Source: Catonia carolina | Lineage: Eukaryota > Arthropoda > Insecta > Hemiptera > Achilidae | DNA length: 64,000 nt | Reading direction: 5' to 3' | NCBI GenBank assembly: GCA_035578175.1 | Contig: JAQMRL010000001.1 | Coordinates: 188,990,783-189,054,782 of the forward strand | Part shown: positions 10,104 through 21,276 of the stretch, one piece after another | Layout: every line of letters begins with the position of its first letter | How positions within the stretch are numbered: position 1 is the stretch's first letter | Position numbers and translations under genes: made by a program | The notes under the pieces: generated by a model | What the model saw: only the letters and a program-made list of their open reading frames with translations | Database searches by the model: none | Told to the model about the DNA's origin: nothing

Positions 10104-11036
10104 TTTTTACTTTCTCTTCCTTATATGAATATATAGGAAGGAAAGTATTGTTTTCATGTAAATTTTTTGAAATCGAGTTTTCACCGAATTACACATTTTC
10201 AGACCCCCTGAACCCAAAAAATGTTTTTAGCGATTGGTCTGTGTGTGAACAGAATATCTCAAGAACGGAACATCGTACGGACTTGAAACTTGAAACTTAA
10301 GTTACATGCCACTACTGGACCCGACACGAACATTTTCATCAAAATCGGTCAACCGGAAGTAGTAGTTTATTCGTGTAATTTTTCACTTTTTTGCCATTTT
10401 CTCAAAAATTGGTTCTACGATGTTTTTAAAATCACCTGGTTTACTAAATTTTTTATGCTCTACAAGATAGGGTAGGCGCCATGTTTGCTGAAATTCTTGG
10501 TGAGGCTGTTTTCACGTAAAAACGTTGTTTTTTTAAGATTACGGCTTTAATATGCATTTTAGCGCAAAACTTTAAGTAATAAAACATTTAGAGAATTTAA
10601 AATCCTATAACTTTTATTTCAAACATTTTTTTGTATAACACTAAGTTTAGCGGTAATTAGCGATTTTCTGTTTTTTTCTCACGAAAACGTTTGAAAAATC
10701 GATTTTTTAAAGATTTCAGCGTTAGTATGCATTATACGACAAAAGTGTAGATAATCAAATTTATAGGAAATTGAAAGATCTATAATTTTATTTAGAGAAT
10801 TTTTCTCTACAGAGCCTGGTTTAGCGTGAAAGAGGGATTTTCCATATTTTTAAGCCAAACTGAGGTCAATTTTCATTTCGCGGCTTTCACTCATGATTAA
10901 AATAAGGTTATGTTTTTAGAGGTTAGTTTTTATTGTTTATTTCTAATGGTTTATTACTAATGTTAGGTTAGGGTTATTGTTAATTTTTGCATTGGCAAGA
11001 GAAAGTTGTGTGAGTGTTTCACACCAAATTTTTTTA
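10104..11036 (+). repeat. Repeat B copy 1
   Basis: A full-length copy of the dispersed family of about 0.9-1.1 kb. It starts TTTTTACTTTCTCTTCCTTA, has the palindrome-like TATATGAATATATA, a block TTTTAGCGATTGGTCTGTG, a short (TG)4 tract, then AGAATATCTCAAGAACGGAA, and ends ATTGGCAAGAGAAAGTTGTG plus a CACACCAAATTTTTT tail. The start ACTTTCTCTTGCC and the near-end GGCAAGAGAAAGT are mutually inverted (13 bp in better copies). No long coding frame is conserved. Confidence 0.85.
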
Positions 11037-11559
11037 GTTGGCACAGTTGGGAGTTTATGTAGCTATGGCTTATTGATGTAATTAATAATTTAATGATTGT
11101 GAATAACTGTGAAGTAATTAAAATTTTATTGTTGTTGTTCTTCTTCTTCTTTTAACGCTTATCTGTTAACAAATGTTGGCTATCCACTTGGCATTTTTAA
11201 TTATTGTATTTGCTGTAGCTTTATGTAGACGATCAATTATTATGATCATTGTCTTCTGTAAGTTAATTTACCTAGAAGTACTTCTACAGTAAGGTCCTCT
11301 TGAATCTTCTATTTTACCATAGAGGATGAGTTGCTATGGACTATTGCAACTGTACATGGTATCTTTCTTATCCCTATGGTTATGTAAACTGATTCTAAAA
11401 TGTAAAGGGTATGATTTAAGCCATAGAAGTTATTATGAACATGTTTCAAATTTTGGTCCCCGTAAAAATGAATATAAGTATTATTTCTTATCAGGTATGT
11501 CGATATATTATGTTTAGTGGTTATTCACATTAAGACTAATGCAAATGGTGAGGGTTGGG
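11037..11559. other. Pfk intron, nothing recognised
   Basis: AT-rich intron sequence with no recognisable gene. The frame at 11326-11517 has no domain I can name and no splice context that would fit Pfk. Confidence 0.4.
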
Positions 11560-11667
11560 AGATGAAAATTTGGGATGAAAAATTGCCAGAGCTGACCGGG
11601 AATTGAACCCGGGACTCCTGCCATAGAAGTCAGTTTATCCTGGCCACTGTACCAACGACCCACCCTT
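11560..11667 (-). repeat. tRNA-derived SINE head fragment
   Basis: Reversed, it reads as a tRNA-like head: GGGTGGGTCGTTGGTACAGT (A-box region), then GACTTCTATGGCAGGAGTCC and CGGGTTCAATTCCCGG (B box). The tRNA-like part belongs to the same type as 46695-46865 and 57215-57390. It is a retroposed fragment, not a functional tRNA, because the acceptor stem does not close. Confidence 0.7.
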
Positions 11668-11802
11668 TTTTAATGGTGATTTAATAAATTTACTTCTGAA
11701 GTTAACTTGACTGGAAATACATTGTAAGATGACCTTACCAAATATTTATTAGCTGGTGGCAGTTGTTTTGTGTATTGCCAATAAATAAATCTTTTGTTCC
11801 AG

Positions 11803-11941
11803 GAAAAGGATACCTATCAAACAGTGGTGGCTAACATTAAGGCCACTGCTGCGTATGTTAGCAAAACATGATAGCATTTTAGAGAATGAAGTGTTGTATC
11901 TTCATATTGAAAACTGTGAAGCTGACGATTCTCTTCTTTAA
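11803..11941 (+). CDS. Pfk: 6-phosphofructokinase, alternative terminal exon a
   Basis: A 139-nt terminal exon after the acceptor TCTTTTGTTCCAG. Joined to 8395 it gives Glu, then [45 protein letters not shown] and TAA. It is homologous along its whole length to the exon at 19668-19806 (R-I-P-x-x-Q-W-W-L-x-L-R-P-L-L-R-x-L-A-K-H) and has the same length and phase. The two are therefore mutually exclusive last exons that swap the PFK C-terminal tail. The region is part of the C-terminal helix and tail involved in subunit contacts and regulation in animal PFK (family knowledge). This version has the more unusual tail, lacking the EEG-LY-TVEE type ending. Confidence 0.9.
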
Positions 11942-13263
11942 TTACCTCAGAGTTTAGTAACGATTTCTTTTTTCATATTTTAGAAATCATAATTAATGTC
12001 TTGACATTTTATTGGGATTGTTTATCTGTTAATGTTATGTGTACTTTTTTCATAAATTGTCATTAGTTAGTCGACTAACCCATGGCACGTACAGGGGCAA
12101 ATATTATTTAAAAAAAAAGTTCATGATCATTCAAATCGTCAGTATCCAGTATTGTAAATAAATTTCCATTTCACTAACATCATTCTCATAAATTAATATA
12201 AATTCATCTTGAATTAATTTAATTAACTATTATCACGAGTAGTTTTCTGTAAACTGGTGATTTGTTGACTATGTCAACATGGTGATTAACTTGGGGAGAA
12301 TAAGTTTATAAAAGTTCCATGTTTTTTTTTTAAATATTGTATTAATTTTGTAATCAGTGCTTCATAACTATTCCACTTTGTCTAATTGCACACTAACAAA
12401 TACATACTCATTTATCCCTTTACTGTAATACCTTACAATTTAATACAGTGATCTTGAATTTAGTAATTTATACTTAAGTATTATGTTGCTTTTTATTGTC
12501 AAATCTCTCTCCTGTTTATGTGAAGACAGGAAATAATCTCTGTATGCACTTAGCTGCATTGTTACTCAGCTTCATATATATTTTTAATTTTAATTTAGCT
12601 TTTGTGCTTGTGTTGTGTACATGCTTATGCATTTCTTTTGTATTTATTGACTGCAGATGTTTTAGCAATAGGTTGATTACTGAGATTGCTGTGTTGAGTT
12701 AGTTTTGTTTCGCTTTGTTTTCTTATGTAGTTTTGTATTAGGTAACTGATATCCAAGTTAAGTTATATTTATACAATTGTCCCTAAGTCGCAAAACAGCT
12801 AAATGTCACAAGGAGTACCATAGTACTTATTATGACATTAAACAATTGTATTGAAACATATGTATAGTATACTTGAAATTACTTTTCACCAATTTAATTT
12901 TCTTGTTATTGGCTGTGATGATTTTTATTACTGAAATATTATTTTATTTGGTTGTATTAATATTTTGAGTGATATGAATGTGTTGTACATAATTTAATGA
13001 AAAATTTTGTAAATTTTCAAGTCATGATAAGGATACATTCACGTCTGCAAAAAAAATGTTCCATTTCTGAAACTTTCTGTAAGTTTCTTTAAAAAATCTA
13101 ATTCAGTTATAATAATAATTTCTTATACTTTAAAAAATGTGTGCAGTTATCTGTGAGTCAATTTCGCTATTGATGAGTATAATATTGAAATAGTATATAT
13201 ATCACATGGTTACTAAGCCTTTTGATGACCAGCAATGATTTCAGGCATATCATAAAATTAATA
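11942..13263. other. Pfk intron or alternative 3' UTR, nothing recognised
   Basis: AT-rich sequence downstream of terminal exon a. If exon a is used, its 3' UTR and poly(A) site must lie in the first part of this stretch. A GTAAATAAATTT occurs near 12153 but I cannot choose a signal confidently. No other gene is visible. Confidence 0.4.
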
Positions 13264-13822
13264 CAGTCAAACTTTGATGTGACGAAATCAAGAATCCTGG
13301 GAAAAACAGTAGAGGAGTAGAATTAACAGTAAAGGGTGCATGTGGTTAATGTTTACTGGGAACTTTATTGTTGTGTCTTAAAATTAGATAACAAAAGTTT
13401 GACAAAACAAATACAGATACAGTAGTTTTAGGCCTCTGCGTTAGTTAATGACTTTCTGGAAGTAAGTGCTACTTTATTTTGTAAAGGCTGACAGTACCTA
13501 TTGAACATCTGTTTTAATATTATAAAGTAAGAAATTCGGATTACCCCATTAAAGAGTTGAGTAAAAATAACCTTTCATTCTCTTGTGTAGTTAAGAGTGC
13601 TTTGTGTTTGTAAACAGGACCAATTAAGGTACGGAAATCAAAAGAATATACCTTAAAACCCTCAGAGAAATTCATAATATAGTACGTACTTATTTGCATT
13701 ATGTCACATTTTGTCATATCAAGGTTCAATTTAGGTTAATTTACATGTAGTTTAATTATAATGTCACGGTCCATTAAAACAATGTATAAAATCAAGGTTT
13801 TCGTTATATCAAAGTTTGACTG
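13264..13822. mobile_element. pogo/Tigger-like MITE
   Basis: TA target duplications at 13262-13263 and 13823-13824 flank inverted termini CAGTCAAACTTTGATGTGAC (left) and CAGTCAAACTTTGATATAAC (right, reversed). The termini resemble pogo/Tigger ends. The interior has no transposase. Confidence 0.75.
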
Positions 13823-14079
13823 TAATATTATATACCCTGAAACATTTGCTGCCTTTTGGTTGTTTTCAGGTTAGTGATATTGAACTTTTTGTCTTGGAAA
13901 ACCAAGCCTGGAAAAATATAATAATTTTAAAGTACTTGACATGCATTTTCCCTAACACTTGTGTATAAACAAAACCAGAAAAATAACTAGAATAAAAAAA
14001 ATAAACTTAAATCAAATTTACTTTAAAGGTATTGCTTCAGAAATGTAGATGTTTTATAAAATATTCTTATTTTAAATTA

Positions 14080-14989
14080 CAGTAAAACCCGTCTTAACCA
14101 AAATGGATCCGAAATACTTCTTTTTTTTAATCTGGTGATTACTCAATTTCAATTTTGTGAATACACACAGTAAAACATTTAAATAAGTAGCCTTGTTAAA
14201 GTATAGAGCAGTGTCCTATTGAATACGACTACAAATATCAAGTTTCTCTATTCTGGGTATTTCTTTACTCGTTCTTTACCTCCAGAGTGTGCTGCTAATA
14301 AAATGTTGGCGTGATGTTGCCACCAAAATGGTTTCATCAAAAATCTCACACTTTAAAAAAAAGTATAAATAATTTAAAAAAAATACTGTTTATATTAATT
14401 ACTGTACAATATTGCATTTTTCTCTTGAAATTTCTATATTTATGTTTATGCATACTAATACTGCCCATAACAGACAGGTGGAGTGTCAAATTATTTACAT
14501 TCAATCTGTTCGTTGCAAAGCTCAAATAAATAGTTCTGTTTCTTATCACATGGTTAGCCAATTTAATGACTGAATCATGTAAGAACAGAAGAGGTAGAGG
14601 TGTAAAAGACACTAATCAGAGTTATCTCCTCTGAACGTAATGAATTTTATTATACAACCAGACCCTGTGGTGAATGAAGTGAAGGTGTCATTTGCAGAGT
14701 GGAAAATATGTGCTTTTCAGAGGGCTCGGCATGTTGATAAGCCTACTTTTCCATTCAGTGAGGAAGGCATGGTAAACCACCTCACTCCTCATTTTACTTA
14801 GTAAAACCTCTACAGATTCAAACCAGCCTTTCAGCTGATGACCTAAACAACAACATACTAATAACTAGTTGTGAAAATCATTTTTACTATTTTTAAACCC
14901 TTAAAGTATGACAGCTGCGTGTTATCCGGAATTTCACTTACCTGAAATCGTGTTCGGTCCCTATATATCAGTTAAGCAGGGTTTTAATG
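14080..14989. mobile_element. pogo-like MITE interrupted by SINE A
   Basis: TA duplications at 14078-14079 and 14990-14991 flank CAGTAAAACCCGTCTTAACC on the left and, reversed, CATTAAAACCCTGCTTAACT on the right. Both arms continue to a shared GGACCGAA/GGATCCGAA block. A SINE A copy sits inside at 14463-14855, so the MITE is older. Confidence 0.7.
14463..14855 (+). repeat. SINE family A copy 1
   Basis: Begins GCCCATAACAGACAGGTGGA and ends GATGACCTAAACAACAAC. It matches the copies at 25146-25551, 47149-47536, 48547-48942 and 61896-63241. A small deletion near AGGCATGGTAAACC breaks the reading frame that is open in other copies. Confidence 0.85.
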
Positions 14990-15217
14990 TAATATAATAT
15001 GATTATAATTAACATTTGGGGTGAAATTAAGGTTATTTCTAAATTGGGAGAGAAATTCAAAATAAACATTTCTTCAGTGATATTGTATCTATACTTAATT
15101 CATCCAGAAATTATAGTAATGCACGTGTGGCATTAGAATGAGTACCAGTTCGAAGGATTGTTTAATAAACAATCTATGCGTTACACATACTTTACAGGTT
15201 GAATGATATCACTATTA

Positions 15218-17234
15218 TAGTCGAACTCGGTTTTAGCGTCATTGAAGGGACAGATTAAATTTTACCGTTATATCCGTGTGACGTTATAACAAAGTTAACA
15301 CTTGTATCAAGGTAAATCTAATTAAACTAAGAATATTTCTTATACATTACTACTAATTTACGTAATGTGCTGAACGGTTTTTATTCGTGATTTTTAAATC
15401 GTAATACCCTAATAAAATAGACTTATAACCACTTTGTGTAAGTAGGTAGACTTTATTATGTATTAAAATATGGAAACCAAAATACGTATTTGTATGTACG
15501 TAGAGTACATAATGGTGCGTTACCTACTTTATTGGAAGAAATCAGTGTTTTTTTTTTAACACCTCGTTCTGCGAAATAAATCCTCTCCGTAACGTTGAAC
15601 ACTTGTTGCACGTGATGCATTGTGCCAGCAAATGTCTCTCGGTGTCTGTGAAATCTTAACAAAGTTTCAGCTGCTAGCATTGCCTCCTGTAATGTTGGCG
15701 TAACAGTGTCCTCTTCATCTTCCTCTTGCTCAGTCGCTTCTTCAGTATTACAGAATTTTATAGAGAATTTTCTTAAATGTGGATAGTCTGATGTGAAAGT
15801 TAGGTATGGTACTACCTACTAAGTGTCACATGTCACATAGAGGGTGCAGTCCCAAAACTGCCCTTGACGTAGATCAATCAGTAGGTATAGACACACATAT
15901 GAACTGCTTAACAATATCATTTTAAACCCTTCGCACTAGAAAAAACTATTCACAAGTAGGCTATTTTATGTAATATTTTTTTTTTTTTTTTTAATTTACG
16001 CCCCAATTGGAGCACTCAAGTCACTCATGGACATGCGTTCCTTGAGGAGTTAGTTGTGGCACCACACTGTTGTTTTCTTCGTTCCCACATCAATTTCATA
16101 TTCCTTAACTTGGTGGCTCTCAATCTCTCTGCTACAGCTGCATTCGGCTGTCTTCTCTCTCTGAAAGGCAGTTGGGTTATCCTCTTTTCCTTTAGGATGG
16201 TCTTCTCTTCTTGTCTCTGGATCATTTCTTCATTTATATTCAAGTTCCTCATGTCTGACATGACTTCCTGTATCCATTTGTTTTGGATCTTATTCTTCAT
16301 TTGGTAGTCAAGGAGCTGTTTAATGAGTCTTGAGTCAGGCAGTCTGCTAAGGTGGCCAAAGAAAGCGACTCTCCTCTTCCTCATTGTGTCCAATATCGGC
16401 TCATTTTCCTTATAAACTATATTGTTGGGGACTATCCACCATTTTCCTTGGACTTGATGCTTGAAATTAATGGCTGTTCTTAATATTCTTCTGTCTATCT
16501 TTTGAAGTTTGTCCGTGGTTGATCGAGTGTTCAAGTTGAAAAGGGTCTCACACACATATGTAGCCTCTGGCTTGATTACAGAGTTAAAATGCCTGATTTT
16601 GGAGTTAATTGATAGGGACTTCTTCTTATATATGGGCCAGGTGATTCTTTGGGCCTGTTTCAGTTTGGTTACTCTGTTCTCAATTGCAGGCTTTTCATTC
16701 AGATTCCATGTGATTATTTCACCGAGATACTTAAATTTCTGAACTATCTTTATTTTTTCTCCATTGCTTAGTTGCAGGCTCTGAAGTTCTTGTTTAAAGC
16801 CTGGCATTATCTCTGTTTTTTCCCATGATATTTGGAGTCCAACTTTTGATGCTATTTCCTGCAGGGTTTCAATCTGACGCGTGGTTTCCTCCATACTGTT
16901 GGACAACAGTGCCAAATCATCCGCAAAGGCGAGGCAATTCACCCTGATCACTCTTCCAACTTTGACCCCAGGTGGGCATTTCTTGTTCCACTCTCTCATT
17001 ATCTTCTCCAGGACACAGTTGAACAGCAGTGGTGACAGTCCATCCCCTTGACGAAGCCCAGTCTTGATCTCAAATCCTTCCGACAATTCACCTCTGAACT
17101 TAACTTTTGAATTGGTGCCAGTCAAAGTGATTCCGACCAAATTAACTAGTTTCTTGTGGAGACCAAACGCCTAAAAAAATGACGTTAAGTCCAAGTTGAC
17201 GTAAATCCGAGGCCATTAAAACCGGGTTCAACTG
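15218..17234. mobile_element. pogo-like MITE interrupted by a LINE
   Basis: TA at 15216-15217 and 17235-17236 flank TAGTCGAACTCGGTTTTAGC on the left and, reversed, CAGTTGAACCCGGTTTTAAT on the right. Between the arms lies the 5'-truncated LINE at 15977-17172. The boundaries are good on the right; the first base on the left is mutated from C. Confidence 0.6.
15977..17172 (-). mobile_element. 5'-truncated LINE with intact C-terminal RT frame
   Basis: An 18-T run at 15977-15994 is the poly(A) tail of a minus-strand LINE. The open frame from 17172 to 16025 (stop) covers RT motif B onward: LRQGDGLSPLLFNCVLEKIM, LAFADDLALLSNSMEETTRQ (catalytic FADD), KFKYLGEIITWN, then the maturase-like thumb and C-terminus with RRILRTAINFKHQVQGK, RRVAFFGHLSRLPDSRLIKQ and a basic end. 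About 380 codons are free of stops, so the insertion looks fairly young, but the endonuclease and first RT motifs are missing. Sequence style is that of insect LINEs often labelled craniofacial-development-protein-2-like; I do not assign the clade. Confidence 0.8.
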
Positions 17235-17236
17235 TA

Positions 17237-17532
17237 TAATGTACATGTGAACGGTGCCCAGTCAGTTAATTGGGCATGTTAATAGTGCAATACATAATAG
17301 CAGTAGTTCTTGGTGGCTGAAACAGTTCATGTTGTAAACTACTTACTCTTAGCATTAATGAGTACAGTTTAATGTAATGATGTAACAGCATGAATTATTA
17401 TTCTGATGGTTCTTTTGTAGAGTAGATGTTTCAAAGTGTATTGCACAAGAATTTTGATAACCGCTGTTAATTTTATTTAATAATGTAATTTTAAAGTGAC
17501 TACAGTCGGTGAAGTTCTTTGTTAGTATTTTA
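17237..17532. other. Pfk intron, nothing recognised
   Basis: Short AT-rich spacer between two transposons with no recognised feature. Confidence 0.4.
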
Positions 17533-19268
17533 AGAGGGTCGTCCAGAAAGTAGTATCCGTTTGGGAATAAAAATAAAAACTAGTAAATATTAAGCAAATA
17601 TTAAAGTTTTAATGAAAAGAATATACATTTTTCTACTTTTCTACATATTCCCCGTGCAAATTTAAGCATTTGTTAACGTATGACGAGGTTTTTTATTCCA
17701 GCTTCATATTCCTCCGCCGCCAATGTATTAAGATATGTAGTCACACCTTCTTTCAGTTCTTCATCACTTTTGAATTTCTTCACAGCAAAAAACTCTTGAG
17801 TTTAGTAAAGAGATGAAAATCTAAAGGAGCCAAGTCTGGGCTATGGGGTGGATGGTTGAAAGTTTCCCACTTGAATTGTTGCGCAAGTTTTTTTTTTGCG
17901 CCCTGGAGACTCCAGGAGGAGTGTAGGACATGTCAGATATAACACCTGAAATACGTATAAGAATCACACAATATATCACTACTATCAAGAAAGAAATTCT
18001 TGTACGCTATAAAAAGTTTCACCGATCAAGTAATTTTTCAGATTCTTTTTAAAGGAATTCAAATCCTCACAACATTTTAAAAAATGGGGTAATTTATTCA
18101 TGAATTTTCTCCCTGCATAAGTAGGTTTTTGTTCAAACAATTTTGTGGAGTGATTAGCCACATAATAATCATTCCTGTTTCTCGTGTTATGATTGTGAAC
18201 ATTGAAATTCTGCATAAAATTATTTTGCCTAACATACATAATCACCTCAAAAATGTAGAAAGAGGGAACTGTAAGCAATTTAAGCTCCTTAAATAGTAGC
18301 CTGCATGAGGTTAGCTGGTTAGCTCCCACCATACACCTAATAGCTTTCTTTTGAATTTTAAAAACCCTATTCATATTACCCATGCTAGAATTACCCCAAG
18401 TTGTTGTGTTATCCTAGGTGCATGGGGTCTGGAATTGTCGTGGAGGAGAATGACACCACTAGACAACAGACCCCTTGCACAAATTTTTGCATAATGCAAA
18501 TAAATGGTTTTTTACAATTTCATGAATAAGTTCGTGAAACATTACTGAAATGTTCACTGATTTCATCAATTGTAAAGTGTCTGTCGTTCTTCACAAATTT
18601 GTCAATTGAACCAAGCAGTTCATAGGTAATGACAGACGGCCGCCCTGAACGCTTGTCATCATGAGTGTTTTCTCTCCCCAAGTTGAAGTTACGACACCTG
18701 CGCCGAACGGCGACTCGTCCATAACCTTGTCTCCATAAACCTGTAGCAGCCAGTTTTGAGGGTTCATTATTGTAAAACATGACATTTATTCTAGTATAAA
18801 AATAAATGTTATTTATTATTCTAAATTTAAATCTAATATTTATGTCAAATAAATTAAATAAATTAAATTTTTTTACAATAATGGAAAGTTTGAAAAAGAA
18901 TAAAAAATTTAGTTTGTAGTTGGTTACCGGTATGTGCAGTTGTTTTTTTTATTTGCTCTTAATAAATAATTTGTTAAAAATACATCACGCTGCAAACCTC
19001 CTTCAATTGGTGATGAATATCAATTGGTCGCATATTCCTTGTGTTGAGAAACCTGATCACAGCCGTAACTTCACAACTGACAGCATTCTCTATTTTTTTA
19101 ACATCATAAACACTAACAGCAACAATACAGTCAATGCGAACAGCAAAATAACGTTACACAGAAAAAGCAAACACATAATTGGGAGCATTAGATCCTATCT
19201 GGCAGCTACTCTACTCACTAGCACTTCGTACAGCGCAAACGGTTACCACTTTCCGGATGTCCCTCGTT
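17533..19268 (-). mobile_element. mariner-like element, internally deleted and interrupted
   Basis: Terminal repeats: GAGGGTCGTCCAGAAAGTAG on the left (17534 on) and, reversed, GAGGGACATCCGGAAAGTGG on the right (ending at 19265), next to TA. On the minus strand from the right end come a SETMAR/mariner-type HTH start (VIRFLNTRNMRPIDIHHQLK), then RRCRNFNLGRENTHDDKRSG with RPSVITYELLGSIDKFVKND (18520-18785). After a deletion follows GLLSSGVILLHDNSRPHAP, a block carrying the second catalytic Asp, then a LINE insertion, then WETFNHPPHSPDLAPLDFHLF with the third Asp. Stops and shifts make it dead. Confidence 0.8.
17886..18397 (-). mobile_element. 3' fragment of the CR1-like LINE inside the mariner
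   Basis: It starts in a T-run at 17889 followed by GCGCCCTGGAGACTCCAGGA, the reversed terminal hairpin. The open frame from 18383 to 17985 encodes MGNMNRVFKIQKKAIRCMVG, ..NHSTKLFEQKPTYAGRKF.. and ends GETFYSVQEFLS and a stop. This is the intact version of the C-terminus that is broken by TAG at 2241. It splits the mariner block between NSRPHAPRITQ and QFKWETFNHPP, so it is the younger of the two. Confidence 0.85.
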
Positions 19269-19667
19269 TATGTTATTACACACATTCGATCGTATGATTT
19301 TTACATATTGAATATCTATCATTTGTTGCATTTCAATATCTAAATTGAATTCCAGCCAGTACTTCTTTATTATGTATATATATATATTAATTAACTGTTT
19401 TAGTTAAAATGTTTAATACAATTTAGTATTACTGGATATTGTATTTTATTATATACAAGATTTTTCTGCATTTTAATTTTTTGATGTTAGGTTAGTTTAC
19501 ATTCTTGTTTCAACGAATTTGTGTATATACGCATGAGTTTTTGTATTTGCCCCTGTATATTTTAATGTACTGTATATATTGTAAAATTCATTTCACCACT
19601 TAAAATGAGATTTTTATGAATTAATTACTATTTTTATAAAGTATTTGTTAAGTAAATATTTTTACAG
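19269..19667. other. Pfk intron before terminal exon b
   Basis: AT-rich sequence ending in the acceptor AATATTTTTACAG. Nothing else recognised. Confidence 0.4.
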
Positions 19668-19806
19668 GCAAAGAATACCAAATCAACAATGGTGGCTTAA
19701 ATTGAGACCACTTCTACGAATATTAGCAAAACATGAAAGTTCTTATATAGAGGAAGGAGGATTGTATCTGACCGTAGAAGAAAAGCATCAAGATCAGTTA
19801 GCATAA
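19668..19806 (+). CDS. Pfk: 6-phosphofructokinase, alternative terminal exon b
   Basis: A 139-nt terminal exon after ATTTTTACAG. Joined to 8395 it gives Glu, then [45 protein letters not shown] and TAA. The [15 protein letters not shown] core and the [11 protein letters not shown] tail are the usual animal PFK C-terminus, so I take this as the canonical isoform and exon a as its diverged duplicate. Length and phase equal those of exon a. About 7.7 kb and at least five transposons now separate the two. Confidence 0.92.
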
Positions 19807-21274
19807 ATATACACACTTTTAATAGTTTTATATTAGTACTGAATATTTTTTATATGTATTTTATAATTTTAAATTATATACATGTATTTTTATTTTTTAT
19901 TTAAAGCATAACACCTTTTGTACAATGTTTTTTCTTCGTGAGAAGAAAAAAAAATATTTTGTCTATTTGATTGTGTCACGTAAAGAAAATTTATTTTATC
20001 GATTTTTTTCGTTAAATAGCTTATTAATTTTTTAAAAAGCATGAAATCTAATTTGTGATATGTTGATCAGTTGGTAAATGATGTGGTTATTATATACTTT
20101 GTTTTGTTTCAAATACAATTTTGTTTTTTACTTTATTTATTTTTATTACTTTTATAAAGTATAATAATGTTGTCAATTATAAATTATAACTTGAAACTGA
20201 AAGTTTTTAATATTTTAACTACTCTATAAAAATACAGCACTCACATAAAAATAATATGCAGATCATGTACAACAATAAGCACCACTCGTAGATAATTCAT
20301 CTTTGAGAATGTGCCCTATCTCACATAAGTATATAGAATGTTACTCTCACTGGTTGTGTTTTCTGTAATTATTTATCATGTATGTACTGTATTTTATAGA
20401 ATGTTTAATGTTATTTTAGATACTAAATTTTCATGATAGTTCTTTTCAGTTAACTTGATTGAAGAAATTTATTTTACTGTATTTATTTTTTAAGATTAAA
20501 TTTATTTTTGTATCACTTATGTACAAAAATAAAATATATCAATTTTAATAAAAAATGTTTTAAAGAAGTAATTATAATTACTTGGGTAATTTTTGTTTTT
20601 GATTATTGAAATATTAATGAGTTATTAATTCTACTAGTTAATTATCATAGGTCTGTCTGACTGAAAATTTAGATAACTTTATTCAATTAAGTGATGTGCC
20701 TAATATACAAAACCGTCTGAACAAATTTCAAATTAGAAAAATGTCTTGTGCTTTTCAGAAAATTTATTGAATAATATACACTACATATTTTTATAAACTC
20801 AAATATTTGTGATTGTATTATAAATTTTTATTAGAAGCACATTCAGTTAGGAACACGTAATTATATATGTTATTAAATGGTTTGCTTTATCTTAGTAACT
20901 ATTTTTAAGTAAATAGTTGTTTTCAATAAATTCTTTTGTAGATTCTGTTATTCAATTTATTTTATATCTAGTAAAAACCAGATTAACTACTGTTCATGCA
21001 TTATTTGTTTTGCTAACAAAGAATTGTTGGAAACAGTATATTGCTCTTAATTGGATATCTATTTACAGAACCAGAACCTTGCTGTTTCTAATTAAATTTA
21101 AATAAAAATTTGAAATTACATTTAGGAACAATATTAAAGTTGAGTTATACTATTGTAGACCCTGCCATTTTTTGTTACAAATGTTATTGTAATTTTATAA
21201 ACTTATTGTGTCAGATACTTAATATTAACAAAGTTCTTTTTTTTAAAAAGTACTCCTCTAAATTGTTCCTAACA
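19807..21274 (+). other. Probable Pfk 3' UTR and downstream AT-rich spacer
   Basis: AT-rich, no coding frame with recognisable content. The two AATAAA hexamers at 20528 and 20547 would suit a 3' UTR of about 0.75 kb for exon b. Beyond them I see nothing. Confidence 0.45.
20528..20552 (+). promoter_or_regulatory. Candidate poly(A) signals of Pfk
   Basis: AATAAA at 20528-20533 and again at 20547-20552, about 720-745 nt after the exon b stop. In such AT-rich DNA the hexamer is common, so this is position-based inference. Confidence 0.35.
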
Positions 21275-21276
21275 TA

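Noticed and set aside
18920..19297. Plus-strand frame of 125 codons
   Set aside because: It overlaps the 5' part of the minus-strand mariner and has no homology of its own.
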